Below are positions 32,554-39,707 of a DNA stretch of 64,000 nt, piece after piece. The position numbers and the translations under genes are program-made. Source of the stretch: Candidatus Polarisedimenticolia bacterium (GTDB lineage Bacteria > Acidobacteriota > Polarisedimenticolia > Gp22-AA2 > AA152); NCBI GenBank assembly GCA_036004685.1, contig DASYRE010000051.1:23230-87229 (forward strand), read 5' to 3'. The first letter of the stretch is position 1. Every line of letters begins with the position of its first letter. Under the pieces are notes generated by a model. It did not search any database. It was given only the letters and a program-made list of their open reading frames with translations, and was not told the DNA's origin.

Positions 32554-32952
32554 TCAGCCTGGACGGTGCCCGTTGAAGAACCCCGAAGACATGAAATGCG
32601 TCAGGACCGCGGCAAAGGAGAATCCGACGATCAGGAGGATCCATCTCCAGCGGGCCCGGGAGGCGCGAAAGCCGGAGACCTGGATGAAGACGTCGGCCAC
32701 GTACACGGCGGAATAGGCGACGTTGGCCAGGACGGAGAGCAGGAACAGCCCCAGGATCCCATCGAGCGTGAGCGACGAACGGGAGGCCGGCCAAGCGGCG
32801 AAGAAATGCCCCGCGACGATGATCGCCAGGAGCAGGTTGTAGAAGAGGCGCCGCAGCTCCCAATAGCGCAGCGCGTCAGTGGCGAACTCGCGAATCTCCC
32901 CAAGTCCCTGCAACGTGGGCGGCGATGCGCCCTGAGCCCCTTCCCCGCTCAT
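32554..32952 (-). CDS. Small membrane protein of unknown function
   Basis: The 132-residue protein has a hydrophilic N terminus (about 1-35) with EIREFATDALRYWELRR and then three or four hydrophobic helices (NLLLAIIVAGHFFAAW, GILGLFLLSVLANVAYSAVY, WILLIVGFSFAAVLTHFM). GGGAGGGGTC before the ATG at 32952 gives a strong start. No family is recognised. It lies between two VOC-type genes on the same strand. Antisense and longer frames over it are not supported. Confidence 0.7.
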   Translation of the reverse strand: MSGEGAQGASPPTLQGLGEIREFATDALRYWELRRLFYNLLLAIIVAGHFFAAWPASRSSLTLDGILGLFLLSVLANVAYSAVYVADVFIQVSGFRASRARWRWILLIVGFSFAAVLTHFMSSGFFNGHRPG

Positions 32953-33067
32953 GACCCCTCCCGCCTCCCACGCCCGATGGGACCCGGCCGACCCTGCGCC
33001 CGATCTTTCCGCCCGATCGTCAAGCGACGTCCTTCCGGATGGATCGCGGATTCGTGGAGCGTCCGCG

Positions 33068-33487
33068 TCAAGATGCGTCGCTCCAATGTGCCCCCGGTTG
33101 ATAGGTCCCAAAGTACCACACGTGCCCTTCCGGATCGGCGGCCATGTAGCCTCGGGAGCCGTACTCCTCATCGCGCAGCTCGCGCAGGATCCGCGCCCCG
33201 GCTGCCTGCGCTTCGCGATAATGGGAATCGGGATCGGTGACGCGGACGGAAAGGGCCTGCGACACGCCGGGCAGGCTCCGGGGGCCGACGCGCCCCGTCT
33301 CCGGCTTCGGAGAAGAGACCATAATGACCGCCGCTCCGAGGCTGAGCTCCGAGTGCTCGATCCTTCCGTTGGCGCCCGGCACGACCAGCCGGCGCGTGAA
33401 GCCGAAGGCCCGGCAGAGCCAATCGATCGCCGCCGCGGCGTCGTCATACGTCAAGCTGGGATAGACGTCTCCGACCATGCGTTCCAT
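33068..33487 (-). CDS. VOC-family protein (glyoxalase-like, PhnB/YdhR type)
   Basis: The 139-residue protein shows the paired beta-alpha-beta layout of the VOC superfamily: YPSLTYDDAAAAIDWLCRAF, HSELSLGAAVIMVSS, VTDPDSHYREAQAAGARIL and the end RGYMAADPEGHVWYFGTY. The conserved Glu near the end (DPEGHVWYF) and His in the middle are usual metal ligands. Many such proteins remain without a known substrate. GGAGGTGCTC directly before the ATG at 33487 chooses this start over an ATG seven codons earlier. Confidence 0.82.
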   Translation of the reverse strand: MERMVGDVYPSLTYDDAAAAIDWLCRAFGFTRRLVVPGANGRIEHSELSLGAAVIMVSSPKPETGRVGPRSLPGVSQALSVRVTDPDSHYREAQAAGARILRELRDEEYGSRGYMAADPEGHVWYFGTYQPGAHWSDAS

Positions 33488-33647
33488 GAGCACCTCCTCC
33501 GGCATGAGCCGCCGGCGCCGTGCCAGGATGCGCGACGGCGCGCGGGGCCCGATTGGATACCCTGACGAGCGCGCGGCCGCTTCAACCGGCCCCTTTGGGG
33601 CCGCTGCGGGGCGTCGCGGGCGCGGACGGGAACCGGACCACCGATCT

Positions 33648-34078
33648 TCAGCAGAACGGCCTGCCAATGGGGACGATCCCCCCTTCCATGACGCCGAGCG
33701 GCAGGTCGGCGAGGCACGAAATCACCACGCCGCCGGCCACCCAGAAAGCCGACTTCGCCCAAAGCGTCTCGCGGGCCACCCCCAGCGGATTGCGGGTTAT
33801 GAAGACGCGCAGAATCATCCATTCGACGATCCGGACCGGGACGTAGATCGCGACATAGGTCAGGGGCGCGTTGCGGGTGGCGTTGTTCATCGACCGGGCG
33901 GCCAGGAAGATGAACAGGCCCAGGACGATGCCGAGCCCGAGGCGGCCAGCCCCAGGCCGACGGCGCGGCGAAATGGAGCCGGCCGTCCGGGATCCAGCAG
34001 GCGCACGCCGGCGTAGCACCACCCCACGTAGGCGATCGCCTTGACCGCCAGGTAGATTGCAAAGCCGAGAATCTCCAC
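33648..34078 (-). pseudogene. Frameshifted small membrane protein gene
   Basis: A GTG at 34078 opens MEILGFAIYLAVKAIAYVGW, followed by LLDPGRPAPFRRAV. Near 33940-33960 coding passes to another frame, which continues GIVLGLFIFLAARSMNNATR, YVAIYVPVRIVEWMILRVF and SAFWVAGGVVISCLADLP to the stop at 33648. Joined, it is a four-helix membrane protein of about 143 residues. The shift lies in a CTGGGGCTGG region, so a miscounted G run is possible. No family is recognised. Confidence 0.6.
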
Positions 34079-34101
34079 GAGACTTCAAGATCCTCTCGCG
34101 T

Positions 34102-34458
34102 CTATCTCATGAATTTCACGGTGGCCCAGAGCAACAGACAGATCAGGATGCAGGCCGCCGCCAGATACCGGAATTTGCGAAGCAGATAGGCGGCCTTGTC
34201 ATCGGCGGGCATCCAGGGGGGCGCCCAGAAGAGCCAGATCGAGAAGCAGCGGTTCAGCGCCAGCCAGCCGGCGAAGCTCATGCTGCCCTCGGGGGACCAG
34301 AAGACTCCGTGCGGACCCCCGTCCTTCCTCCAGGCGTCGGGATGGCGCTCGTACTGGCGCTGGACCAGCTCGTCGAACGTGGCGAACGTCGACAGGAGGG
34401 CGACGACGAGCATCACCGCCGCGGCCAGAAAGATGATTGCCATCAAGCTGGATAGCAT
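34102..34458 (-). CDS. Small membrane protein of unknown function
   Basis: The 118-residue protein has an N-terminal helix (MAIIFLAAAVMLVVALLSTF), a central charged and aromatic stretch (RQYERHPDAWRKDGGPHGVF), a region with CFSIWLFWAPPWM, and a C-terminal helix (YLAAACILICLLLW). Two membrane segments with a middle loop are likely. GACGAGGAGC lies directly before the ATG at 34458. No family was recognised. It is adjacent to another, frameshifted membrane gene, and the pair may be an operon. Confidence 0.65.
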   Translation of the reverse strand: MLSSLMAIIFLAAAVMLVVALLSTFATFDELVQRQYERHPDAWRKDGGPHGVFWSPEGSMSFAGWLALNRCFSIWLFWAPPWMPADDKAAYLLRKFRYLAAACILICLLLWATVKFMR

Positions 34459-34783
34459 GCTCCTCGTCCGCTGATGCCGGGTCTGCGAATCGGCGGGCCT
34501 TGATGAGAAGCAGTATTTTGCCCGGTCACGGGCTTCCGTTCAACCGCAAACCACCGGGGGACGCCGGATCGGCTGTCTCAGGAACGAGAGCGATCCGCCG
34601 CTCCGGTTCCCCCGCGGGTCGTCTCTCTAGCAGATCCAGGCGCCGCCCGGGATCGCGAACATGGCGGCGATCGCCGGAACGTCGGCGAAGTAGGCGAGAC
34701 CGAACGGGCTTCCACCCATCGGCATCGATCGGCTCCCCCAGCGCGAAGCCTTGCCCGGCGCGGATGACGGTTCGCGTCGAGGA
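34459..34783. other. Stretch without a recognisable gene
   Basis: No frame here combines a start, a ribosome site and plausible composition. A short minus-strand frame ending AAMFAIPGGAWIC near 34630-34730 looks like the tail of a lost gene. The region borders two gene remnants and appears to be decaying DNA. Confidence 0.4.
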
Positions 34784-35062
34784 TCAGTCCTTCCGATCGG
34801 TGTTCTGCAGCGCGACGATGCGCCAGCCCTCGTCGCCGTGCTCGAGGACCATCGTCACCCGGCCGCCGGCGGCCTCATCGACCCTGTTTCCTTCCCCGTT
34901 CCGCTCCCGTTCCCAGGCGCACAGCACGACGGCGATTGCCGGCGTCATCCGCTTCACCGATTCGACCACCAGCGAGACGCGATCCTCTTCCGGCGATTGG
35001 CCGGCCTCGGCGGGCAGGGCTTCTCGGATGCGCTCGCGGCCCGAGAGTCGCCGGCCGTCCCC
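34784..35062 (-). pseudogene. C-terminal remnant of an NTF2/SnoaL-like protein
   Basis: From about 35062 to the stop at 34784 the frame encodes GDGRRLSGRERIREAL, then SLVVESVKRMTPAIAVVL and GRVTMVLEHGDEGWRIVALQ, which fit the second half of an NTF2/SnoaL-like domain (ketosteroid-isomerase fold). The first half of that fold is missing. The frame abuts the remnant of a secreted protein gene, so the N-terminal part was probably lost by a deletion. No function is expected unless the fusion is expressed. Confidence 0.5.
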
Positions 35063-35842
35063 CGTGACTCCACGCGATAGCTCCCTTCCGGCCATCCTTG
35101 AAGCGGGACGGCGTAGGCGAGCGTCTCGTTCCTCACGTGCTCATGGACGATGGGGCGGCCGACGGATCAGGGTCCCGCGCCCGTCTCCATCACGAACCGG
35201 TATTCGACGCTTAGATCGGGCTTTTTCCCGCGATGGAGCGCATCGGACCTGGTAGGCGAAGGTCAGCGTCTCTTGCGGCCGAAACGCGGGGACGGGCTCC
35301 GGCGTCAGCGCGATGGATCCGTTCTGCAAGGGAGGCTTTTCCGCGTCCGCGGGAAGGCGCGCCACGACGATGGAGCTGAGCGTCAGGGCCTTTCCGAAGT
35401 CAGGGACGGCGATCGTCTGCGAATGCCGGTTCCCCAGGTGAGCCCGGGGCTCGAAGAAAAGCAAATCGACCTGATAAGTCCCGGGATCGATGTCGAATTC
35501 ACCCTGGAGGACCGATCCGGCGCGGGCGGCCGGCGGCTCGAGCGGGTCGCGGCGGATCGTTTGGGACGATTGCTTCACGATGCCGCCGGTCGCCGGGTCC
35601 CGGGCCGTCAGGGACAGCCGGACCGCGGAGGTATCGATGACGAGCGCATCCTCACGAGCCTCCTGCCGCACGGAAAGAGTCAGCTGGACGCGGGTCTTCC
35701 CGGTCTCGGACTTGTAGAAATCATAACGGTGGCGAAACGGAACCTGAGCCGTGAAGAATGCGTCCTGAGCGTCTCCTCTCGGGAAGTAGAGAAGGAGCGC
35801 CGGAAGAAAGGTCGCACAGATCCGCCAGAATCGTCGCGGCAA
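35062..35842 (-). pseudogene. Frameshifted gene for a secreted protein of unknown function
   Basis: The ATG at 35842 opens a signal peptide (RRFWRICATFLPALLLYFP) and a beta-rich domain with RVQLTLSVRQEAREDALVI, GEFDIDPGTYQVDLLFFEP and TLTFAYQV. Coding then moves frames twice: KKPDLSVEYRFVMETGAGP lies in one frame and RNETLAYAVPLQGWPEGSY in the next. Together they give a secreted protein of about 260 residues of the kind often found with GWxTD or von Willebrand-type proteins. Two shifts plus the abrupt end at about 35062 mark it as a pseudogene. Confidence 0.6.
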
Positions 35843-35881
35843 GGGGACGGTCCTTCCGCGGGAAGAGCCGGTGACTGCCGC

Positions 35882-36364
35882 TCAGCGGCCGGCTTTGTAC
35901 CAGGCCTCCATCATGTCGCGTCCCGCTTCGACCTCCTCGGCGCGCAAGGTCTTGTCGAGAACCTCCACGTAGACCGTGCCTTCCTCCGGATACTCGCAGA
36001 CTTCGTACGACACGCGGTTCCCGGTCGCCAGATACTCCATCGGCTCGTTCCCTGGGTTGACGAACGTATGGGCGACGGGATCTCCGGCGGGATAGAGGAT
36101 GAAATCCCCCGCCTTGACCGGGACGTCGCGCTCGCCGTGCCGGAGAGCGCCGCTCCCCTTAAGGATCAGGTACATCTCTTCCTGGTGATGATGGCGGTGC
36201 AGGCGCGTAGCCTGCTTGCCGGGAGCGAGACGGTAAAGCCGTAATCCGGAGTGGACTGATCCGAGGCGGCGCGCGGGATCCTGGATCTCGACCGCGATGC
36301 GCTCGCCCGCCGACCAGGGTGTCCAGGGAAGGTCCGACACGTTCACGATTCTTGGGTCGCTCAT
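35882..36364 (-). CDS. Single-domain cupin protein
   Basis: The 160-residue protein has the cupin fold: LYRLAPGKQATRLHRHHHQE followed by EMYLILKGSGALRHGERDVPVKAG in motif 1, with three His and a Glu as metal ligands, and FILYPAGDPVAHTFVNPGN for motif 2. Small cupins may be isomerases, dioxygenases or regulators; none is indicated here. The ATG at 36364 has AAGG eight bases upstream; a GTG three codons earlier is less likely. It is flanked by the decayed secreted-protein gene and the PH-like gene, both on the same strand. Confidence 0.83.
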   Translation of the reverse strand: MSDPRIVNVSDLPWTPWSAGERIAVEIQDPARRLGSVHSGLRLYRLAPGKQATRLHRHHHQEEMYLILKGSGALRHGERDVPVKAGDFILYPAGDPVAHTFVNPGNEPMEYLATGNRVSYEVCEYPEEGTVYVEVLDKTLRAEEVEAGRDMMEAWYKAGR

Positions 36365-36415
36365 CGTAGGCACCTTGCAACCTTGGCTCTCATGCGCTGC
36401 TCCTTCGCGATTCCT

Positions 36416-36814
36416 CTAGCTTCCTTCCCGCAAGACGTGTCCGAGCGCCCGGGCCAGAGCGGCCGGCTCTCGTACGCTGACCATGAGCGTTCTCAGGTGG
36501 ACCGGGAATCCCATGACATAGGCCCGCTGGCGGGGGTTCAGCTCGAGGCTCACGATCCCTTGCCCCGAGCCGTTCACCAGCCATCGTCCGGCGAAACCGT
36601 GGACGCCGCGGCTGATCGGCCTGGCGTCGAGCTTGGAGACCGATACGATCGCCGAGCGGGGAAAGCGCGCTCGGAACGCCCAGCCCATCCGCACGCGAAC
36701 CTCTCCCCCCTCCACCTCCAGGGTCGAGCGCGAGGGAGGCAGGAGAACGATCTTCGACAACACCCGATACCACGGATCGAACCGGATCGGAAAAGTCAGC
36801 GGCATCGCGGACAT
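36416..36814 (-). CDS. Uncharacterised PH-like beta-rich protein
   Basis: The 132-residue protein is soluble and beta-rich: RFDPWYRVLSKIVLLPPSRS, then VEGGEVRVRMGWAFRARFPR, RGVHGFAGRWLVNGSGQGIV and VSVREPAALARALGHVL at the end. The GW-F and HG-GRWLVNGS motifs recur in a group of unnamed bacterial proteins that look like PH domains. No activity is known. AGGAGGAAAAGACC before the ATG at 36814 sets the start. It stands alone between the cupin and hydrolase genes. Confidence 0.7.
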   Translation of the reverse strand: MSAMPLTFPIRFDPWYRVLSKIVLLPPSRSTLEVEGGEVRVRMGWAFRARFPRSAIVSVSKLDARPISRGVHGFAGRWLVNGSGQGIVSLELNPRQRAYVMGFPVHLRTLMVSVREPAALARALGHVLREGS

Positions 36815-36977
36815 GGTCTTTTCCTCCTGAGGCTCTGTGCCCGATGGCGCCGCAAGCTCGCGATGATCGGGGCTCGCGCCTCGCCGGCGAAGCTCGCGTT
36901 TCCCATCAGCGTTCGAGAACTCCGGATGCAACTTCAACCGAACCCTGTTCTCGTGCCGATTGCGCTCGGGAATCCTT

Positions 36978-38213
36978 CTAGCTTCCCGGAGCCTGGTGAA
37001 GATGCTCGAGCTTCGCACGGATGTATTCTCCATCCTCCGGGATGAGAACGAGGGAGCGGCGATAACTTTGGCCGGCTTCCTCTGCTTTCCCCGACGCGGC
37101 GTAGGCATCCGCCAGGCTGTCGAAGGCCCGGAACGACTGCGGGAACATTTCGGCATTGAGGCGGAAGATGGCGATGGCTTCGTCGTTTCTCTTCTTATCC
37201 AGAAGGTCCTGGCCCAAATGGTCCAGCTCCGGCTCGCGAAAGTTGTAGCGCGCCGGCGTGTCCCTCCGAAGCGCGCGATACCGATCCACGGCGGCCTCGA
37301 TCCCGTCGCGCTTGATGGCGGCGGAGATCTCGGGAGCGATCGACGGGAGCGGCCGGCGCAGCTGGAACCCCGCCTGCTCGTTCAGGAAGGTCACGATGTC
37401 GGCGAAGAAACCGGGGTTGACGGTGGCATGTGTCACCCCCTCGCCATGCTCCCCATGGATCTTGACGAGCCGCTTCGGAGAGCGCGCCAGATCGTATAGT
37501 TTCTGTCCGTTCTCCGCCAGAGGAATGCGCCGGTCGTCGACGCTGTGAATCACCAGGACGGGCATCTTCACAAGCCCAATCTTTTTGTCCGATTCGAACC
37601 GGGCCCTCAGCAGCAGGCGCATCGGCAGAAAGGGAAACATTTTCTGCCCGATGGCGATCGCCGAAGAGAATCCGGACCCCACGATCAACCCGCCGGCGTC
37701 CACGTGACTCGCGAGGTCGATGGCGACGGCGGACCCGAGCGACGCGCCGAATAGGACTATGTTCTTGGCCGGAGCGTGCTTCTCCTTTCGCAGGTAGTCG
37801 TAGGCGGCGCGGGCCTCCCATTCGATCACTTCCTCGCTCGGCTCGCCGGGCGAGCCCGCGTAGCCCGGGTACTCGGGCGCCATGACGTTGAAGCCCATCG
37901 AGCGGAACTGGTCGTACGCGTTGGCGCTCAGCGAGACGTTGTCGCCGGTCCCATGGAAGAAGAGCAGCCAAAGATTGCCCGCGTCCGCCGGCAGGCTCGG
38001 GACGAGCCAGGCAAAAACCTTCGTGCCGCCGAGCTCGGCGAACTCGACGCGCTGCTCGTTCAGGACGAGACTCGGCCAGGGCGGGACGTAAGGCAGACGG
38101 CGATTGAAGGCGATCCGGGTCTCATTGGCTCTCAGCCAGACACACGCCCCGACGTAGCCTATGACGAGGATGACGGCAAGGCTCATCAAGATCCGCTTCA
38201 GCCACTTCCGCAT
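36978..38213 (-). CDS. Membrane-anchored alpha/beta hydrolase with a C-terminal TPR-like region
   Basis: The 411-residue protein has an N-terminal helix (RILMSLAVILVIGYVGACVW) that anchors it to the membrane. The hydrolase domain (about 55-280) has LLFFHGTGDNVS, the nucleophile elbow VLFGASLGSAVA (Ser near 155), and LVIHSVDDRRIPL with EHGEGVTHA for the acid and His. This resembles ABHD/FrsA-like serine hydrolases. The last 110 residues contain a TPR-like pair (YNFREPELDHLGQDLLDKK, EAIAIFRLNAEMFPQSFRAF, SLADAYAASGKAEEAGQSYR). Such a hydrolase-TPR fusion hints at a protein partner. Substrate unknown. Confidence 0.83.
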   Translation of the reverse strand: MRKWLKRILMSLAVILVIGYVGACVWLRANETRIAFNRRLPYVPPWPSLVLNEQRVEFAELGGTKVFAWLVPSLPADAGNLWLLFFHGTGDNVSLSANAYDQFRSMGFNVMAPEYPGYAGSPGEPSEEVIEWEARAAYDYLRKEKHAPAKNIVLFGASLGSAVAIDLASHVDAGGLIVGSGFSSAIAIGQKMFPFLPMRLLLRARFESDKKIGLVKMPVLVIHSVDDRRIPLAENGQKLYDLARSPKRLVKIHGEHGEGVTHATVNPGFFADIVTFLNEQAGFQLRRPLPSIAPEISAAIKRDGIEAAVDRYRALRRDTPARYNFREPELDHLGQDLLDKKRNDEAIAIFRLNAEMFPQSFRAFDSLADAYAASGKAEEAGQSYRRSLVLIPEDGEYIRAKLEHLHQAPGS

Positions 38214-38244
38214 CGTCCCTGTCTCGATGCCAGTAACTTGTCCT

Positions 38245-38562
38245 TCAGTGAGGCGTCCTTGAAATCGCCATCTTGAGGGCGCCAAGCGCTGCCCCGCCCC
38301 CGACCCCCGCGAGCACGTGATCGAAGGCCGCTCCCGCCACGATGCCGATCCCGATTCCGACCGCCACCCAATGGAGAGCCAGACCTCGCGTCGCCGGATG
38401 GTTCCTGCCGGCGACCAGGAGCACGCAGCCCGCCAACAGCACACCGCTGACTCCGGCCAGCTCTCCCTTGTGGCGGAGATCGTCGGCGACCGTGAGGAAG
38501 CCGATCGCCGCGCCGAGGATGAGCACGATCCCGGCGACCGCGGTCCATCGCGAGCCCGCCAC
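38245..38562 (-). CDS. Small membrane protein
   Basis: The 105-residue protein, from a GTG at 38562, has three or four hydrophobic helices (AVAGIVLILGAAIGFLTVAD, GVSGVLLAGCVLLVAG, WVAVGIGIGIVAGAAFDHVL) and little else. The GTG follows the stop of the acetyltransferase gene by one base, with GGGGGGAAAGGGC in front, so its translation is coupled. A longer frame from 38610 is possible. No family is recognised. Confidence 0.6.
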   Translation of the reverse strand: MAGSRWTAVAGIVLILGAAIGFLTVADDLRHKGELAGVSGVLLAGCVLLVAGRNHPATRGLALHWVAVGIGIGIVAGAAFDHVLAGVGGGAALGALKMAISRTPH

Positions 38563-38563
38563 G

Positions 38564-39106
38564 TCAGCCCTTTCCCCCCTCTTCGCCGGGTCCCTCGACG
38601 ACGTAAGCATACAGCCGCTGGTCGATCACGCAGCCGTCTTTGATGGCGCTGCGCCTCAAGCGGGCCTCGCACACGTAGCCGGCCTTCTCCAGGACGCGAA
38701 AGGAAGCAGCGTTCCATTCGTACGGCACGGCAAACACCCGCGTCAAGCCGTGCTCCCGGATCGCCAAGGCCGTGACCGCCGCGAGCGCCTCGGTCATGAT
38801 GCCGCGCCCCCAGAGCGGCTCCGCCAGCCAGTAGCCGATCTCGGCCGAGACGCGCTCCACGTCGCCATGAAGCCTGAAGCCGATCCCGCCGACCGCCGCT
38901 TCGTCCACAACGATGGCGAACACCGTCTCCGGATCGGCCGCCAGCGCCCGCCCGATGAACGCCCGAGCGTCCGCCAGCCGGTAGGGGTGAGGGAAAGCGT
39001 CGCGCAAATTGATCCATACACGCCGGTTGTCGGCGTGAGCGGCGAGCGACTCCGCGTCGCTTTCACGCCAGGAGCGAACCCGGCATTTCTCGAGATTCAG
39101 CTCCAC
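38564..39106 (-). CDS. GNAT acetyltransferase of the RimJ/RimL type
   Basis: The 180-residue protein has the RimJ/RimL-like GNAT pattern: CRVRSWRESDAESLAAHADN at the N terminus, HPYRLADARAFIGRAL, FAIVVDEAAVGGIGF, EIGYWLAEPLWGRGIMTEAL (the acetyl-CoA loop) and VFAVPYEWNAASFRVLEKAG. It probably acetylates an amino group of a protein or small molecule with acetyl-CoA. The chosen start is a GTG at 39106, with AGGAGG about 17 bases upstream; longer starts lack conservation. It is directly followed by a small membrane protein gene. Confidence 0.83.
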   Translation of the reverse strand: MELNLEKCRVRSWRESDAESLAAHADNRRVWINLRDAFPHPYRLADARAFIGRALAADPETVFAIVVDEAAVGGIGFRLHGDVERVSAEIGYWLAEPLWGRGIMTEALAAVTALAIREHGLTRVFAVPYEWNAASFRVLEKAGYVCEARLRRSAIKDGCVIDQRLYAYVVEGPGEEGGKG

Positions 39107-39182
39107 GGTGGCTCTATGTCCTCCTGACTTTTCGCCGAGCGTCGAAGCGCGCCAGGCGCGCCGGATTGCTCGCGTGACCAAT

Positions 39183-39443
39183 TCAGCGGCGCTTCGCGGG
39201 CTTGGAAAGCCCTCGGGCGCCCGCGCGACGCTTCGACGGCTTCCGCGCCCGAGGCGGCGTCTTGGCTCTCCGCGGCTTGCTGGCGCCTCGCTTCACCTTC
39301 TTCCCGGCCATGGGACGGACGCGCTCAGGCAGCTCGGCCCCTCCCGTTTCACGATTCCACTCCTCGTAGGTCTGAGGTGAGATCTCGCCCTTGACCAGCA
39401 ACTCCGCGAACTTCCTCCGCTGCGCCTTGCTCTTGAATGGCAT
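39183..39443 (-). CDS. Small basic DUF3008-like protein
   Basis: The 86-residue protein begins MPFKSKAQRRKFAELLVKGE, followed by ISPQTYEEWNRETGGAELP and a long Lys/Arg/Ala/Pro tail. The first part is a conserved helical motif seen in small bacterial proteins sometimes assigned to DUF3008; the tail looks like histone H1-type nucleic-acid-binding sequence. The ribosome site is weak. The function is unknown. The 264-base gap upstream (39444-39707) holds no recognised gene or promoter. Confidence 0.65.
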   Translation of the reverse strand: MPFKSKAQRRKFAELLVKGEISPQTYEEWNRETGGAELPERVRPMAGKKVKRGASKPRRAKTPPRARKPSKRRAGARGLSKPAKRR

Positions 39444-39707
39444 GGGTGATCTTGCCCGCTCAAAGCGATACGTGCTGGGACGCGGAATGTCCGCATCGAC
39501 AAATCAGATTGTCAGTCATTTCCCTTCCTCTCCGCCATTGTTTGCTGCCAAGAGGTCCTCTCCACGCGACGCGACGACGCTCGAATATAGATCTTCCGAG
39601 GCCTCCTCAACCAGCGGCGAGCCTGAGGCCCGGCCCGAATGTGGCTCGTGACGGAGGCGGACAGTCGCTCCCGTGTCTTCTGGATGGCCGGCGAGATCGG
39701 ATTCGAT

